Source: Lycorma delicatula (taxonomy: Eukaryota > Arthropoda > Insecta > Hemiptera > Fulgoridae). Taken from it: DNA of 64,000 nucleotides. Shown in pieces: positions 44,796 through 55,492 of the stretch. The stretch's first letter is position 1. Each line of letters begins with the position of its first letter. The stretch is taken from NCBI RefSeq assembly GCF_047948215.1, contig NC_134455.1, forward strand, positions 105,413,995-105,477,994. Reading direction: 5' to 3'. Made by a program: the position numbers and the translations under genes. The notes under the pieces are model-generated. The model saw nothing but the letters and a program-made list of their open reading frames with translations, had not been told where the DNA came from and searched no databases.

Positions 44796-47605
44796 AAAAC
44801 AAAATGGATATAACATAGATATCAAATTAACATTTTATGTAAATTACGCTGTTTGATTAAATTACTGAAATATTTCTTCAAAATTAAAAAAAAAGAAAAG
44901 TACTTATTGTCAAGTAAAAGTAAGTGCGGCACACTGTAAAAAGATTTTTTTTGAAGTTGAATGCAAATTACAAAAATCAAACCAAAATAGTTTGTGTTTC
45001 GAAAATTAACTATTTCGTATAGTACTGATATGAAACGATAGTTATTCTGTGAGCCATTTAAACCCAGGACGTTCCACTTTTCCGCAAGCGCTTTTCAATT
45101 TGGCCTCGACTTCAAAAAATGTTTATTTAAATTTTCCATATTACCTTTTAACATAATTATTTTACGAAAAGTTTACAGAATAAAATTTTGTAGGTTAATG
45201 GAGAATATTGTATAAAAAACGACCATTTTAATTTTTAATATGAAATTTGAATAGTTAAAGTTAATATAAAATTAAGTTTCCCTTTACTTTAATAACTACA
45301 GTATAGATTTGGATTTTAATCTAAGCTAAGCTTTAAAAAAAAAAGCAAATTAACTATTTATATAAGTAAGCATGTTCACCCACACACAAGGTGATATTTT
45401 AGTATGGAAACAGCTTTATACTGCATATCTGAAAAGTATTTCGAGAAGCAAGAAATGGATTTAGTTTTTAAAAAATATGCATTATGGTTGGTATATAATT
45501 TCTGTCCGTCAACTTGGATCCGCCATATTGAATCGAACTTAATATTTATAAATAGGAAGGTGAATATATGACAATAAGAAGTAATATATATGACAAATAA
45601 TTATGATTTAATATTTTAAGAAAAACAATCGTAAAACCCGTTTTTCCCTTAATGCCTTCTTCGCTATCGAGTTATAAGCATTCAAAATTACAATGACGGG
45701 AAATAAGAGATAGTGTTAAACGGGTGGTAGTGTTATACGAGTTACACGTTTTTGAAGGCCATACAATAATCCTGGAGTATTTATTTTCCAGGTCATTTAT
45801 CTCGTAAACTATGGGAAAGAGCATAGAAAAGATTTTACACTATCGTTTAATATTATGTCTGATGGTTAGCGGTATAATATTAAAAAAAGATCCAAAATCA
45901 TGTGGAACTCCATATTCCAATGTAAAATTTTCTGACCTTTTCATCGGATGGGTCAAAAATGGGTCATTATTCGAGAAACTGTGTTAAAATAAGGTCAAGT
46001 TCAAGGTCAGATTCAATGTTACCGCACGGTGGCTCCCTCCAATGTGAGTAATTTTTTTGTATTGTGTGTAGTTTACGAGAAAATCACCTAGGGCGATTAA
46101 AATGAAACACTCTGTGTATATACTGTTTATATGTTTCATATACTACTGTTTCATATACATATACATAACTACTGTTTCATCTAATATATATATTTAAACA
46201 CATATTTATATAGCCTATGACACTCCCAGTAACGTGAGGATTCCAACTCGACGTTATCCATCTTCATCACTTCAGCCATTTATCTGCTACGGTGGAACAA
46301 ACATACATACACACACCCTAAATACGTTACACTCCTTTTTCGGCAGTTGTGTAAAAAGTAAAAATCTCTAATTTGAAATTCATTTTCGCAAGCCAATTAG
46401 TTAAATGATTAATATTATAAATGTGATTTAACTTTAAGGAAATTCTCCTGATGCTTGCTTATTAGGGATATTCCTAAACAGGGGATACGCTAATCTAACT
46501 TCTTATCTGGATAATGATTAGAAAATTATATTTTTTTATTCATTAAGCTAAATAAACTATAACCTTATAGTAATCAGGTATCCGATTTCTATTACGAATC
46601 TATTTACTTATAAACTTATAATTATATAAAAAAATAAGTTAGTTTACTACTAAATTTTAATTTCATAAAGAACCGGGTAAACTAAATCCACTTTTTTATC
46701 TTTGATGATATAATATAAATTGTAAGAGACACATTATACTTTCACCGCTACCACAATAAGTTGGCAGTGTAAAACAAACAAAAACCATCTCTATATTAAT
46801 TTTGTCTATAACAACTGATTTAATTTAGATATCAAAGTAATTTACATAGTATTAATTTAAAATGGATAGACCACCTTGAACTTAACAATTAAAGCTTGAC
46901 TAAAATAGAAGTAGAATACTACATAACGAATTTCTGATTTTGATAATACATCACAATTATCTTTACATGAATTCATTTATTTTGTTTGTCATAATAAATT
47001 ACAAAATTTGAGATAAATATAAACTCATTTAAATAGGAAACCAAGCCGGGAAATTTAAGGCTTAAATTTATAATTACTGTTTAGATATCATAAGTACGTC
47101 ATGCCAAGAAAAACATTAGTTTTCCTCTTTTTAATGGGTGAAATATTATCCGTCCCTTTGAAATATATTTAGCTTTTTATGAATCAGTATTGTTCAGAAA
47201 AATAAAAGGATATTGGAATGTATAACTGACAGCTGTTGTTTTTTTACTTTAAACAGGTACTGCACTCTATCTAAACAAGCGTTATATAAAAGTAATATAT
47301 AGCCTGACAACTGCATTGATAGAAATCAATGCAATTTCCTGTCCCCCAGATCTCGCTAGAAATTCTATTTATAATTAATGGTCCTATTTATGCAACAACA
47401 CATCGCATATATTATTTACACTAATACATCTAAATGATTTTTATAATATTTTATAAATAATTTAATATAAAATATTGCTGATTGCTTAAAAAATATAAAT
47501 TAATTGGGTACGTTAGATAACGAAGAAGTAAGTTTTGAATAAAAATTATATTTTTTTTTTTAACCGTTTTAAGTCATAGTATAAATTAAAACAAATTATT
47601 TATTT
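44796..47605. other. AT-rich spacer, possible DNA-transposon end near 46.1 kb
   Basis: No genes. At 46087-46118 'cctagggcgattaaaatgaaacactctgtgta' looks like a DNA-transposon terminal repeat ('...aaatgaaacaccctgtat'). A partner was not located, so this is speculative. Confidence 0.35.
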
Positions 47606-48060
47606 AAAACTAGCCTGTTAGGGCTGGCTTCGCTTGCTCTTCCCGTCTAGCCAGGGAGTTCCATACCTTGTAACCCGGCTGTGTTTGTTATTCTCATGGA
47701 TGAGAGAATAATATTAATAAATAATAATCGAAATAAACAGATTTTACAAATACTTAAAAAGAAACTAAATTACAAAAGAGAGAAAAGTCGTAACTATATT
47801 AATTGATGTACATAGACTTTTGACGGAAAACTTCACCCCAAGGAAGCTACAGCTTCGATCTATGACTTATAACCGTTCTTGGGATAACACAAATGTATCC
47901 TGAAAATTTGAAAGCAATCTTCGGTTGTTTCACGCGTGATTCTGTTGAAACGGAAAGGCCAGAAGACCCCGCCACAAAGTTTAGCAGTTATACAATTATA
48001 TAAGAACTTTAACTGAAAATTATTTTAATAATAATAATAATATGAAAATATTTTAAAGGA
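47606..48060 (+). repeat. LINE-type 3' tail remnant related to 16.27 kb
   Basis: It begins 'agggctggcttcgcttgctc', like 'ctggcgaggcttcgcccgcg' at 16.28 kb, and includes 'gaaaatttgaaagcaatctt', an RTE-like 3' phrase. It forms the flank into which the array tail abuts. Confidence 0.35.
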
Positions 48061-48105
48061 GATTGGGATGCCTAGAAGGGGCGAGAGAAGGCCATCTACA
48101 ATGAA

Positions 48106-48125
48106 ATTATTATTATTATTATTAT

Positions 48126-48178
<53 letters not shown>
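48106..48178 (-). repeat. Tail of array unit 1: (TAA)n + poly(A) on the minus strand
   Basis: On the plus strand (ATT)n at 48106-48127 is followed by 51 T residues. This is the end of the whole array on this side. Confidence 0.9.
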
Positions 48179-48180
<2 letters not shown>

Positions 48181-48330
48181 GTTTTTAGGGGCATCGACTA
48201 CTTTGGTCATTAGCCCCATCCCACTTCAAAAAAAAAAAAAAAACAAAAAAAAGTTTCAAAATTAAACATTTTCATGTTCAAAAAAAATGATCAAAATTTA
48301 CTTTTTCTTATAATTTCTGGTCCAATTATA

Positions 48331-49983
48331 TCACTTTCTAGGCTTTCCTTTCGGCCAACCCTTTTTACACCGCTTTTCCATTCTGCGAACGGCCTCAACT
48401 TCCGACGACAGAGTGTCTGAGGCTTCGGACATGGCATCGTCTTCTCTTTCTGACGCCAATGACGTTCGCCGGCTTACATCAGGTGATGAAAGCTTCAATA
48501 GTGCTGTGAGCATCGTTGCAATTGAGTCTAAACTTGCAACCGATGCACTTTCGGCGGCTGATGAACTCGATTCTATGTCTAAGGCTGTGCTTGGACCGGC
48601 TGATACAGATGCTCTCGCCACAGTTGTTCTCTGAGCTTTTGGGGCCTCTGTAGGTACAGTTTTAATATCGTCTGTGTCCGGTGCTTTTTGGATAGTTACT
48701 TGCACCTCCATTTTGGTTGACGCAGATTTTTCCTGTACTCTTGTCACAGTATCCTTAGCTATATGACTCGTCGTCGGGATGATCTTTAGATCTTTGTCGG
48801 ATAAATCAAGATTTTTCTTCATTACGTCTATTGCTGGAGTTATAATCGAAGATTTTGCCGGTTTTTTAAACTGAGCTGGTACGGGTCTTCTGTCGGCGAC
48901 GTCAGTCCGGGAATGAGCCTTCTCATGTTTACTTTGTTGTATCTGATGAGTCGACTCGATCTTGGAATCAATGATTCTTTCTATCATTGTCGCGAGACTT
49001 GGCGCCATCGTATTAAGCAACTGCTCCACGTTGATTTTAGGTGTGAGGGGAGCAGCAGCTGCTTCTGCGTATGAAGTCGATGGTCTAGGTGTACGTAGGT
49101 TTACAATCTTCCTCGCTTCAGGGTAGCTGAATTTTTGAAGCGTTTTAACCTCCTGAATGGCTGTTTCTGATTTGTATACTGGGCAGTTCCTGGATCGACA
49201 GTTATGGTGCCCTTTACAATTAATGCAGACTGGAGGGTCTTTACATGGATCACCCTCATGTACCTTCATTCCGCATATACAAATTTCCTGCGCTTCACAC
49301 CTAGCGGCAGTGTGTCCGAAACGTTGACATCTAAAACATCTCATCGGCTGCGGAATAAATGCCCGTACATCAAGCCGATGGATGCCAGCTCGTACCTTTT
49401 CAGGAAGACTTGGCCTATTGAATGTCAAAACATGAGAGGCCGAAGGAAGAATCTCACCATTTCGTCTCATAGAAAGTCTGCGACAATGTGTCACTCCCTG
49501 ACTAGACATTTCCTGCACTATTTCTTCTTCAGTACAGTTAAGAAGATCACGGCAAACAACAACTCCTCTAGATGAATTAAGTGTACTGTGCGGTTGGACA
49601 GTAACCGCAAATTCACCGATCTTCTTCAACGCCTGGACTTTCTGGCTTTGCATGTCGTTTATAGTTTCGACATTTAATCCGTTAAACGTCTTACGGATTT
49701 CCTTGACAGGACCACCAGCACAATTCGTAATCTCTCTAGCAATTAAGAATGGGCTTACCTTTTGGAAGTTACCATTCTCTTTTGTAATGATCAAAAATCT
49801 TGGTTTGGGAACATTATTACCAAACAAAGCTTTTCTCAAATCTTTACTGATTTTATCAGCGTCTTTTCTAATCTTATCACTCTCCTTACTTTTTTTCCGC
49901 TTCGCTTGTGGCGAATCGGCGGTTTCTAAACGAGGGTGTTTACGTGCACCCTCTGCCACGTTAGTTTGTTCAGAAAAATTCAT
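48331..49983 (-). CDS. ORF1 Gag-like zinc-knuckle protein, unit 1 (intact)
   Basis: 550 codons, ATG at 49983. The N-terminus is Lys-rich ('SPQAKRKKSKE'). An RRM/PRE_C2HC-like region follows ('KPRFLIITKENGNFQKVSPF', 'EIRKTFNGLNVETIND', 'NRPSLPEKVRAGIHRLDVRA'). Three knuckles come next: CFRCQRFGHTAARC (216-229), CICGMKVHEGDPC (235-247) and CINCKGHHNCRSRNC (253-267). A long Ser/Thr/Ala-rich, probably disordered stretch ends in a basic tail 'RCKKGWPKGKPRK'. The family binds element RNA and forms ribonucleoprotein particles. The ATG overlaps the stop of an upstream ORF as ATGA. No polymerase is encoded in this unit, so an enzyme must act in trans. Confidence 0.9.
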   Translation of the reverse strand: MNFSEQTNVAEGARKHPRLETADSPQAKRKKSKESDKIRKDADKISKDLRKALFGNNVPKPRFLIITKENGNFQKVSPFLIAREITNCAGGPVKEIRKTFNGLNVETINDMQSQKVQALKKIGEFAVTVQPHSTLNSSRGVVVCRDLLNCTEEEIVQEMSSQGVTHCRRLSMRRNGEILPSASHVLTFNRPSLPEKVRAGIHRLDVRAFIPQPMRCFRCQRFGHTAARCEAQEICICGMKVHEGDPCKDPPVCINCKGHHNCRSRNCPVYKSETAIQEVKTLQKFSYPEARKIVNLRTPRPSTSYAEAAAAPLTPKINVEQLLNTMAPSLATMIERIIDSKIESTHQIQQSKHEKAHSRTDVADRRPVPAQFKKPAKSSIITPAIDVMKKNLDLSDKDLKIIPTTSHIAKDTVTRVQEKSASTKMEVQVTIQKAPDTDDIKTVPTEAPKAQRTTVARASVSAGPSTALDIESSSSAAESASVASLDSIATMLTALLKLSSPDVSRRTSLASEREDDAMSEASDTLSSEVEAVRRMEKRCKKGWPKGKPRK

Positions 49984-50165
49984 GAACAGTGGATCCCTTC
50001 TGTAGCAAGGCTAGCCGCCGTGGTACACCCCCACTCCAGGGCTACTAACCTTGGAGGTCCTATCCGGTACTCCGGTGGAACCGGCATATGTCCTGGCAGA
50101 GAGCGGATGCGCAGTCTCTGCACTGACTCCAGGCCCCTACACACCGAAGCTTTCAGGGCTCCCAT
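49980..50165 (-). CDS. Conserved 61-codon upstream ORF, unit 1
   Basis: It begins at an ATG sitting in the arm of a hairpin (50161-50179, 'cccatgctccgaacatggg'). It encodes 'MGALKASVCRGLESVQRLRI..' and ends 'GIHCS' with TGA overlapping the ORF1 ATG by the tetranucleotide ATGA. The same frame and overlap recur in units 2, 3 and 5. No known domain. Translation is inferred only from conservation of the frame and the ATGA junction, and whole-leader identity is high, so selection is not proven. Confidence 0.4.
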   Translation of the reverse strand: MGALKASVCRGLESVQRLRIRSLPGHMPVPPEYRIGPPRLVALEWGCTTAASLATEGIHCS

Positions 50166-50523
50166 GCTCCGAACATGGGCACCTTAACTACATGCTTGCC
50201 ATCGCAGGGGGCATGTGGACAACGGAAGGGTCTCCGTTACACCTGCAATAACATTGACCCTGGCCGCCACATCGCCAGCTCTAAGAATGGTATGAATCCA
50301 TTTCCAAAATCATATGTTACTCCATTTCCTGCAGGTAGCCAATAATCCAGTCCGTTTAGTGACCTGAAGTTGGAACCAGGTCAAACTCAACAATGCATAA
50401 CCGAGTAATTTACTCGGAACCCCGTTAGCCAGCTATATGTGATGTACAAAGGTACAGCTGTTGCCGCCCTGGACGTGGAACATAGATGTTGTGTTCCGGA
50501 CGTGGGGATTATCTACCTCAGGG

Positions 50524-50525
<2 letters not shown>
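49984..50525 (-). promoter_or_regulatory. 5' leader/internal promoter region, unit 1
   Basis: About 540 nt from the 5' end ('tgccctgaggtagat' on the minus strand) to ORF1. It is relatively GC-rich, holds a 6-bp stem hairpin and the uORF, and is shared by all units and by the autonomous element. Non-LTR elements carry internal promoters in this position. No specific promoter motif was verified. Confidence 0.5.
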
Positions 50526-50557
<32 letters not shown>

Positions 50558-50583
50558 TTTTTTTTTTTTTTTTTTTTTTTTTT
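50526..50583 (-). repeat. Unit 2 tail / unit 1 junction: (TAA)n + poly(A)
   Basis: (TTA)n at 50526-50555 then 28 T on the plus strand. Unit 1's 5' end abuts the microsatellite without any intervening flank. Confidence 0.9.
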
Positions 50584-50733
50584 GAGGTTTTTAGGGGCAT
50601 CGACTACTTTGGTCATTAGCCCCATCCCACTTCAAAAAAAAATTAAAAAAAAATGTTCAAAATTTCACATTTTCATGTGTCAAAAAAAATGATCAAAATT
50701 TTGCTTTTCCTTCTAATTTCTGATCCAATTATA

Positions 50734-52386
50734 CTACTTTCTAGGCTTTCCTTTCGGCCAACCTTTTTTACACCGCTTTTCCATTCTGCGAACGGCCTCA
50801 ACTTCCGACGACAGAGTGTCTGAGGCTTCGGACATGGCATCGTCTTCTCTTTCTGACGCCAATGACGTTCGCCGGCTTACATCAGGTGATGAAAGCTTTA
50901 ATGGTGCTGTGAGCATCGTTGCAATTGAGTCTAAACTTGCAACCGATGCACTTTCGGCGGCTGATGAACTCGATTCAATGTCTAAGGCTGTGCTTGGGCC
51001 GGCTGATACAGATGCTCTCGCCACAGTTGTTCTCTGAGCTTTTGGGGCCTCTGTAGGTACGGTTTTAATATCGTCTGTGTCTGGTGCTTTTTCGATAGTT
51101 ACTTGCACCTCCATTTTGGTTGACGCAGATTTTTCCTGTACTCTTGTCACAGTATCCTTAGCTATATGACTCGTCGTCGGGGTGATCTTTAGATCTTTGT
51201 CGAATAAATCAAGATTTTTCTTCATTACGTCTATTGCTGGAGTTATAATTGAGGATTTTGCCGGTTTTTTAAACTGCGCTGGTACGGGTCTTCTGTCGGC
51301 GACGTCAGTCCGGGATTGAGCCTTCTCATGTTTACTTTGTTGTATCTGATGAGTCGACTCGATCTTGGAATCAATGATTCTTTCTATCATTGTCGCGAGA
51401 CTTGGTGCCATCGTATTAAGCAACTGCTCCACGTTGATTTTAGGTGTGGGGGGAGGAGCAGCAGCTGCTTCTGCGTATGAAGTCGATAGTCTAGGTGTAC
51501 GTAGGTTTACAATCTTCTTCGCTTCAGGGTAACTGACTTTTTGAAGCGTTTTAACCTCCTGAATGGCTGTTTCTGATTTGTATACTGGGCAGTTCCTGGA
51601 TCGACAGTTATGGTGCCCTTTACAATTAATGCAGACTGGAGGGTCTTTACATGGATCACCCTCATGAATCTTCATTCCGCATATACAAATTTCCTGCGCT
51701 TCACATCTAGCTGCAGTGTGTCCGAAACGTTGACATCTAAAACATCTCATCGGCTGCGGAATAAATGCCCGTACATCAAGCCGATGGATGCCAGCTCGTA
51801 CCTTTTCAGGAAGACTTGGCCTATTGAATGTCAAAACATGAGAGGCCGAAGGAAGAATCTCACCATTTCGTCTCATAGAAAGTCTGCGACAATGTGTCAC
51901 TCCCTGACTAGACATTTCCTGCACTATTTCTTCTTCAGTACAGTTAAGAAGATCACGGCAAACAACAACTCCTCTAGATGAATTAAGTGTACTATGCGGT
52001 TGGACCGTAACCGCAAATTCACCGATCTTCTTCAACGCCTGGACTTTCTGACTTTGCATGTCGTTTATAGTTTCGACATGTAATCCGTTAAACGTCTTAC
52101 GGATTTCCTTGACAGGACCACCAGAACAATTTGTAATCTCTCTGGCAATTAAGAATGGACTTACCTTTTGGAAGTTACCATTCTCTTTTGTAATGACCAA
52201 AAATCTTGGTTTGGGAACATTATTTCCAAACAAAGGTTTTCTCAAATCTTTACTGATTTTATCAGCATCTTTTCTAATCTTATCACTCTCCTTACTTTTT
52301 TTCCGCTTCGCTTGTGGCGAATCGGCGGTTTCTAAACGAGGGTGTTTACGTGCACCCTCTGCCACGTTTGAATGTTCAATGTTCAT
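50734..52386 (-). CDS. ORF1 Gag-like protein, unit 2 (intact)
   Basis: 550 codons, ATG at 52386, with the same domain order as unit 1. Knuckles CFRCQRFGHTAARC, CICGMKIHEGDPC and CINCKGHHNCRSRNC are all intact, with the basic tail 'GWPKGKPRK'. A few replacements distinguish it from unit 1 (for example V241I, R284K, and a Pro-rich 'AAAAPPPTPK' insertion by one residue). The uORF ends in the same ATGA overlap. An intact frame in a multi-copy unit suggests recent activity. Confidence 0.9.
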   Translation of the reverse strand: MNIEHSNVAEGARKHPRLETADSPQAKRKKSKESDKIRKDADKISKDLRKPLFGNNVPKPRFLVITKENGNFQKVSPFLIAREITNCSGGPVKEIRKTFNGLHVETINDMQSQKVQALKKIGEFAVTVQPHSTLNSSRGVVVCRDLLNCTEEEIVQEMSSQGVTHCRRLSMRRNGEILPSASHVLTFNRPSLPEKVRAGIHRLDVRAFIPQPMRCFRCQRFGHTAARCEAQEICICGMKIHEGDPCKDPPVCINCKGHHNCRSRNCPVYKSETAIQEVKTLQKVSYPEAKKIVNLRTPRLSTSYAEAAAAPPPTPKINVEQLLNTMAPSLATMIERIIDSKIESTHQIQQSKHEKAQSRTDVADRRPVPAQFKKPAKSSIITPAIDVMKKNLDLFDKDLKITPTTSHIAKDTVTRVQEKSASTKMEVQVTIEKAPDTDDIKTVPTEAPKAQRTTVARASVSAGPSTALDIESSSSAAESASVASLDSIATMLTAPLKLSSPDVSRRTSLASEREDDAMSEASDTLSSEVEAVRRMEKRCKKGWPKGKPRK

Positions 52387-52568
52387 GAACAGTGGATCCC
52401 TTCTGTAGCAAGGCTAGCCGCCGGGGTACACCCCCACTCCAGGGCTACTAACCTTGGAGGTCCTATCCGGTACTCCGGTGGAACCGGCATATGTCCTGGC
52501 AGAGAGCGGATGCGCAGTATCTGCACTGACTCCAGGCCCCTACACACCGAAGCTTTCAGGGCTCCCAT
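52383..52568 (-). CDS. Conserved upstream ORF, unit 2
   Basis: 61 codons, same start, length and ATGA overlap as in unit 1. It differs by Arg-to-Ile at codon 17 and Thr-to-Pro near codon 49. Confidence 0.4.
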   Translation of the reverse strand: MGALKASVCRGLESVQILRIRSLPGHMPVPPEYRIGPPRLVALEWGCTPAASLATEGIHCS

Positions 52569-52928
52569 GCTCCGAACATGGGCACCTTAACTACATGCTT
52601 GCCATCGCAGGGGGCATGTGGACAACGGAAGGGTCTCCGTTACACCTGCAATAACATTGACCCTGGCCGCCACATCGCCAGCTCTAAGAATGGTATGAAT
52701 CCATTTCCAAAATCATATGTTACTCCATTTCCTGCAGGTAGCCAAAAATCCAGTCCGTTTAGTGACCTGAAGTTGGAACCAGGTCAAACTCAACAATGCA
52801 TAACCGAGTAATTTACTCGGAACCCCGTTAGCCAGCTATATGTGATGTACAAAGGTACAGCTGTTGCCGCCCTGGACGTGGAACATAGATGTTGTGTTCC
52901 GGACGTGGGGATTATCTACCTCAGGGCA

Positions 52929-52944
52929 TTATTATTATTATTAT

Positions 52945-52976
<32 letters not shown>
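52929..52976 (-). repeat. Unit 3 tail / unit 2 junction: (TAA)n + poly(A)
   Basis: (TTA)6 followed by 30 T on the plus strand, sitting directly between the 3' end of unit 3 and the 5' end of unit 2. Confidence 0.9.
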
Positions 52977-52977
<1 letters not shown>

Positions 52978-53126
52978 AGGTTTTTAGGGGCATCGACTAC
53001 TTTGGTCATTAGCCCCATCCCACTTCAAAAAAAAATTAAAAAAAAATGTTCAAAATTTCACATTTTCATGTGTCAAAAAAAATGATCAAAATTTTGCTTT
53101 TCCTTCTAATTTCTGATTCAATTATA

Positions 53127-54779
53127 CTACTTTCTAGGCTTTCCTTTCGGCCAACCTTTTTTACACCGCTTTTCCATTCTGCGAACGGCCTCAACTTCCG
53201 ACGACAGAGTGTCTGAGGCTTCGGACATGGCATCGTCTTCTCTTTCTGACGCCAATGACGTTCGCCGGCTTACATCAGGTGATGAAAGCTTTAATGGTGC
53301 TGTGAGCATCGTTGCAATTGAGTCTAAACTTGCAACCGATGCACTTTCGGCGGCTGATGAACTCGATTCAATGTCTAAGGCTGTGCTTGGGCCGGCTGAT
53401 ACAGATGCTCTCGCCACAGTTGTTCTCTGAGCTTTTGGGGCCTCTGTAGGTACGGTTTTAATATCGTCTGTGTCTGGTGCTTTTTCGATAGTTACTTGCA
53501 CCTCCATTTTGGTTGACGCAGATTTTTCCTGTACTCTTGTCACAGTATCCTTAGCTATATGACTCGTCGTCGGGGTGATCTTTAGATCTTTGTCGAATAA
53601 ATCAAGATTTTTCTTCATTACGTCTATTGCTGGAGTTATAATTGAGGATTTTGCCGGTTTTTTAAACTGCGCTGGTACGGGTCTTCTGTCGGCGACGTCA
53701 GTCCGGGATTGAGCCTTCTCATGTTTACTTTGTTGTATCTGATGAGTCGACTCGATCTTGGAATCAATGATTCTTTCTATCATTGTCGCGAGACTTGGTG
53801 CCATCGTATTAAGCAACTGCTCCACGTTGATTTTAGGTGTGGGGGGAGGAGCAGCAGCTGCTTCTGCGTATGAAGTCGATAGTCTAGGTGTACGTAGGTT
53901 TACAATCTTCTTCGCTTCAGGGTAACTGACTTTTTGAAGCGTTTTAACCTCCTGAATGGCAGTTTCTGATTTGTATACTGGGCAGTTCCTGGATCGACAG
54001 TTATGGTGCCCTTTACAATTAATGCAGACTGGAGGGTCTTTACATGGATCACCCTCATGAATCTTCATTCCGCATATACAAATTTCCTGCGCTTCACATC
54101 TAGCTGCAGTGTGTCCGAAACGTTGACATCTAAAACATCTCATCGGCTGCGGAATAAATGCCCGTACATCAAGCCGATGGATGCCAGCTCGTACCTTTTC
54201 AGGAAGACTTGGCCTATTGAATGTCAAAACATGAGAGGCCGAAGGAAGAATCTCACCATTTCGTCTCATAGAAAGTCTGCGACAATGTGTCACTCCCTGA
54301 CTAGACATTTCCTGCACTATTTCTTCTTCAGTACAGTTAAGAAGATCACGGCAAACAACAACTCCTCTAGATGAATTAAGTGTACTATGCGGTTGGACCG
54401 TAACCGCAAATTCACCGATCTTCTTCAACGCCTGGACTTTCTGACTTTGCATGTCGTTTATAGTTTCGACATGTAATCCGTTAAACGTCTTACGGATTTC
54501 CTTGACAGGACCACCAGAACAATTTGTAATCTCTCTGGCAATTAAGAATGGACTTACCTTTTGGAAGTTACCATTCTCTTATGTAATGACCAAAAATCTT
54601 GGTTTGGGAACATTATTTCCAAACAAAGGTTTTCTCAAATCTTTACTGATTTTATCAGCATCTTTTCTAATCTTATCACTCTCCTTACTTTTTTTCCGCT
54701 TCGCTTGTGGCGAATCGGCGGTTTCTAAACGAGGGTGTTTACGTGCACCCTCTGCCACGTTTGAATGTTCAATGTTCAT
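53127..54779 (-). pseudogene. ORF1 Gag-like protein, unit 3, with nonsense codon 67
   Basis: The same 550-codon gene as unit 2, but Lys67 (AAA) is changed to TAA at 54579-54581, giving a 66-residue product. A downstream frame from Met111 (441 codons, 53127-54452) would retain all three zinc knuckles and the basic tail but lose the N-terminal region. Apart from this site the protein reads the same as unit 2, so the mutation is young or a sequencing error. Confidence 0.9.
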
Positions 54780-54961
54780 GAACAGTGGATCCCTTCTGTA
54801 GCAAGGCTAGCCGCCGGGGTACACCCCCACTCCAGGGCTACTAACCTTGGAGGTCCTATCCGGTACTCCGGTGGAACCGGCATATGTCCTGGCAGAGAGC
54901 GGATGCGCAGTCTCTGCACTGACTCCAGGCCCCTACACACCGAAGCTTTCAGGGCTCCCAT
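54776..54961 (-). CDS. Conserved upstream ORF, unit 3
   Basis: 61 codons with the ATGA overlap to ORF1 retained. Confidence 0.4.
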   Translation of the reverse strand: MGALKASVCRGLESVQRLRIRSLPGHMPVPPEYRIGPPRLVALEWGCTPAASLATEGIHCS

Positions 54962-55319
54962 GCTCCGAACATGGGCACCTTAACTACATGCTTGCCATCG
55001 CAGGGGGCATGTGGACAACGGAAGGGTCTCCGTTACACCTGCAATAACATTGACCCTGGCCGCCACATCGCCAGCTCTAAGAATGGTATGAATCCATTTC
55101 GAAAATCATATGTTACTCCATTTCCTGCAGGTAGCCAAAAATCCAGTCCGTTTAGTGACCTGAAGTTGGAACCAGGTCAAACTCAACAATGCATAACCGA
55201 GGAATTTACTTGGAACCCCGTTAGCCAGCTATATGTGATGTACAAAGGTACAGCTGTTGCCGCCCTGGACGTGGAACATAGATGTTGTGTTCCGGACGTG
55301 GGGATTATCTACCTCAGGG

Positions 55320-55321
<2 letters not shown>

Positions 55322-55417
<96 letters not shown>

Positions 55418-55439
55418 TATTATTTATTATTATTATTAT

Positions 55440-55478
<39 letters not shown>
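55322..55478 (-). repeat. Autonomous-element tail / unit 3 junction: long (TAA)n + poly(A)
   Basis: The longest junction: about 120 bp of (TTA)n with three interruptions (TTTA), then 36 T on the plus strand. Frames of 75-169 codons through it are repeat translations. Confidence 0.9.
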
Positions 55479-55481
<3 letters not shown>

Positions 55482-55492
55482 TGAATTTTTAC

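Larger units (their letters stand above)
48179..50525 (-). mobile_element. Array unit 1: gag-only I-clade non-LTR element
   Basis: A complete 2.35-kb unit on the minus strand: a leader of about 540 nt with a 61-codon uORF, ORF1 of 550 codons, a 3' region of about 150 nt ending in a stem-loop motif, then poly(A)/(TAA)n. There is no room for endonuclease or RT. Its closest sibling in wording is unit 5 (both share 'ataatttctggtccaattat' after the stop codon). Confidence 0.85.
50584..52928 (-). mobile_element. Array unit 2: gag-only I-clade non-LTR element
   Basis: Same architecture as unit 1. Subfamily differences include 'cttctaatttctgatccaat' beyond the stop codon and an altered ORF1 N-terminus 'MNIEHSNVAEGARK'. 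Nearly identical to unit 3. Confidence 0.85.
52977..55321 (-). mobile_element. Array unit 3: gag-only I-clade non-LTR element
   Basis: The near-identical sibling of unit 2 (offset 2393 bp), with one disabling mutation in ORF1. The identity extends through leader and 3' region, so the pair arose by recent duplication or back-to-back insertion of the same source. Confidence 0.85.

Noticed and set aside
46087..46118. Definite DNA-transposon terminal inverted repeat
   Set aside because: Only one end is visible and no transposase or partner repeat was found, so it is mentioned only as a possibility in the spacer entry.
49204..49575. 123-codon plus-strand frame repeated in every array unit, and similar 73-117 codon plus frames
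   Set aside because: Antisense shadows of the ORF1 coding sequence; they recur only because the units are copies of one another.
55322..55478. Telomeric repeat array
   Set aside because: The repeat is TTA/TAA, not TTAGG or another known telomere repeat; the location cannot be inferred from it.
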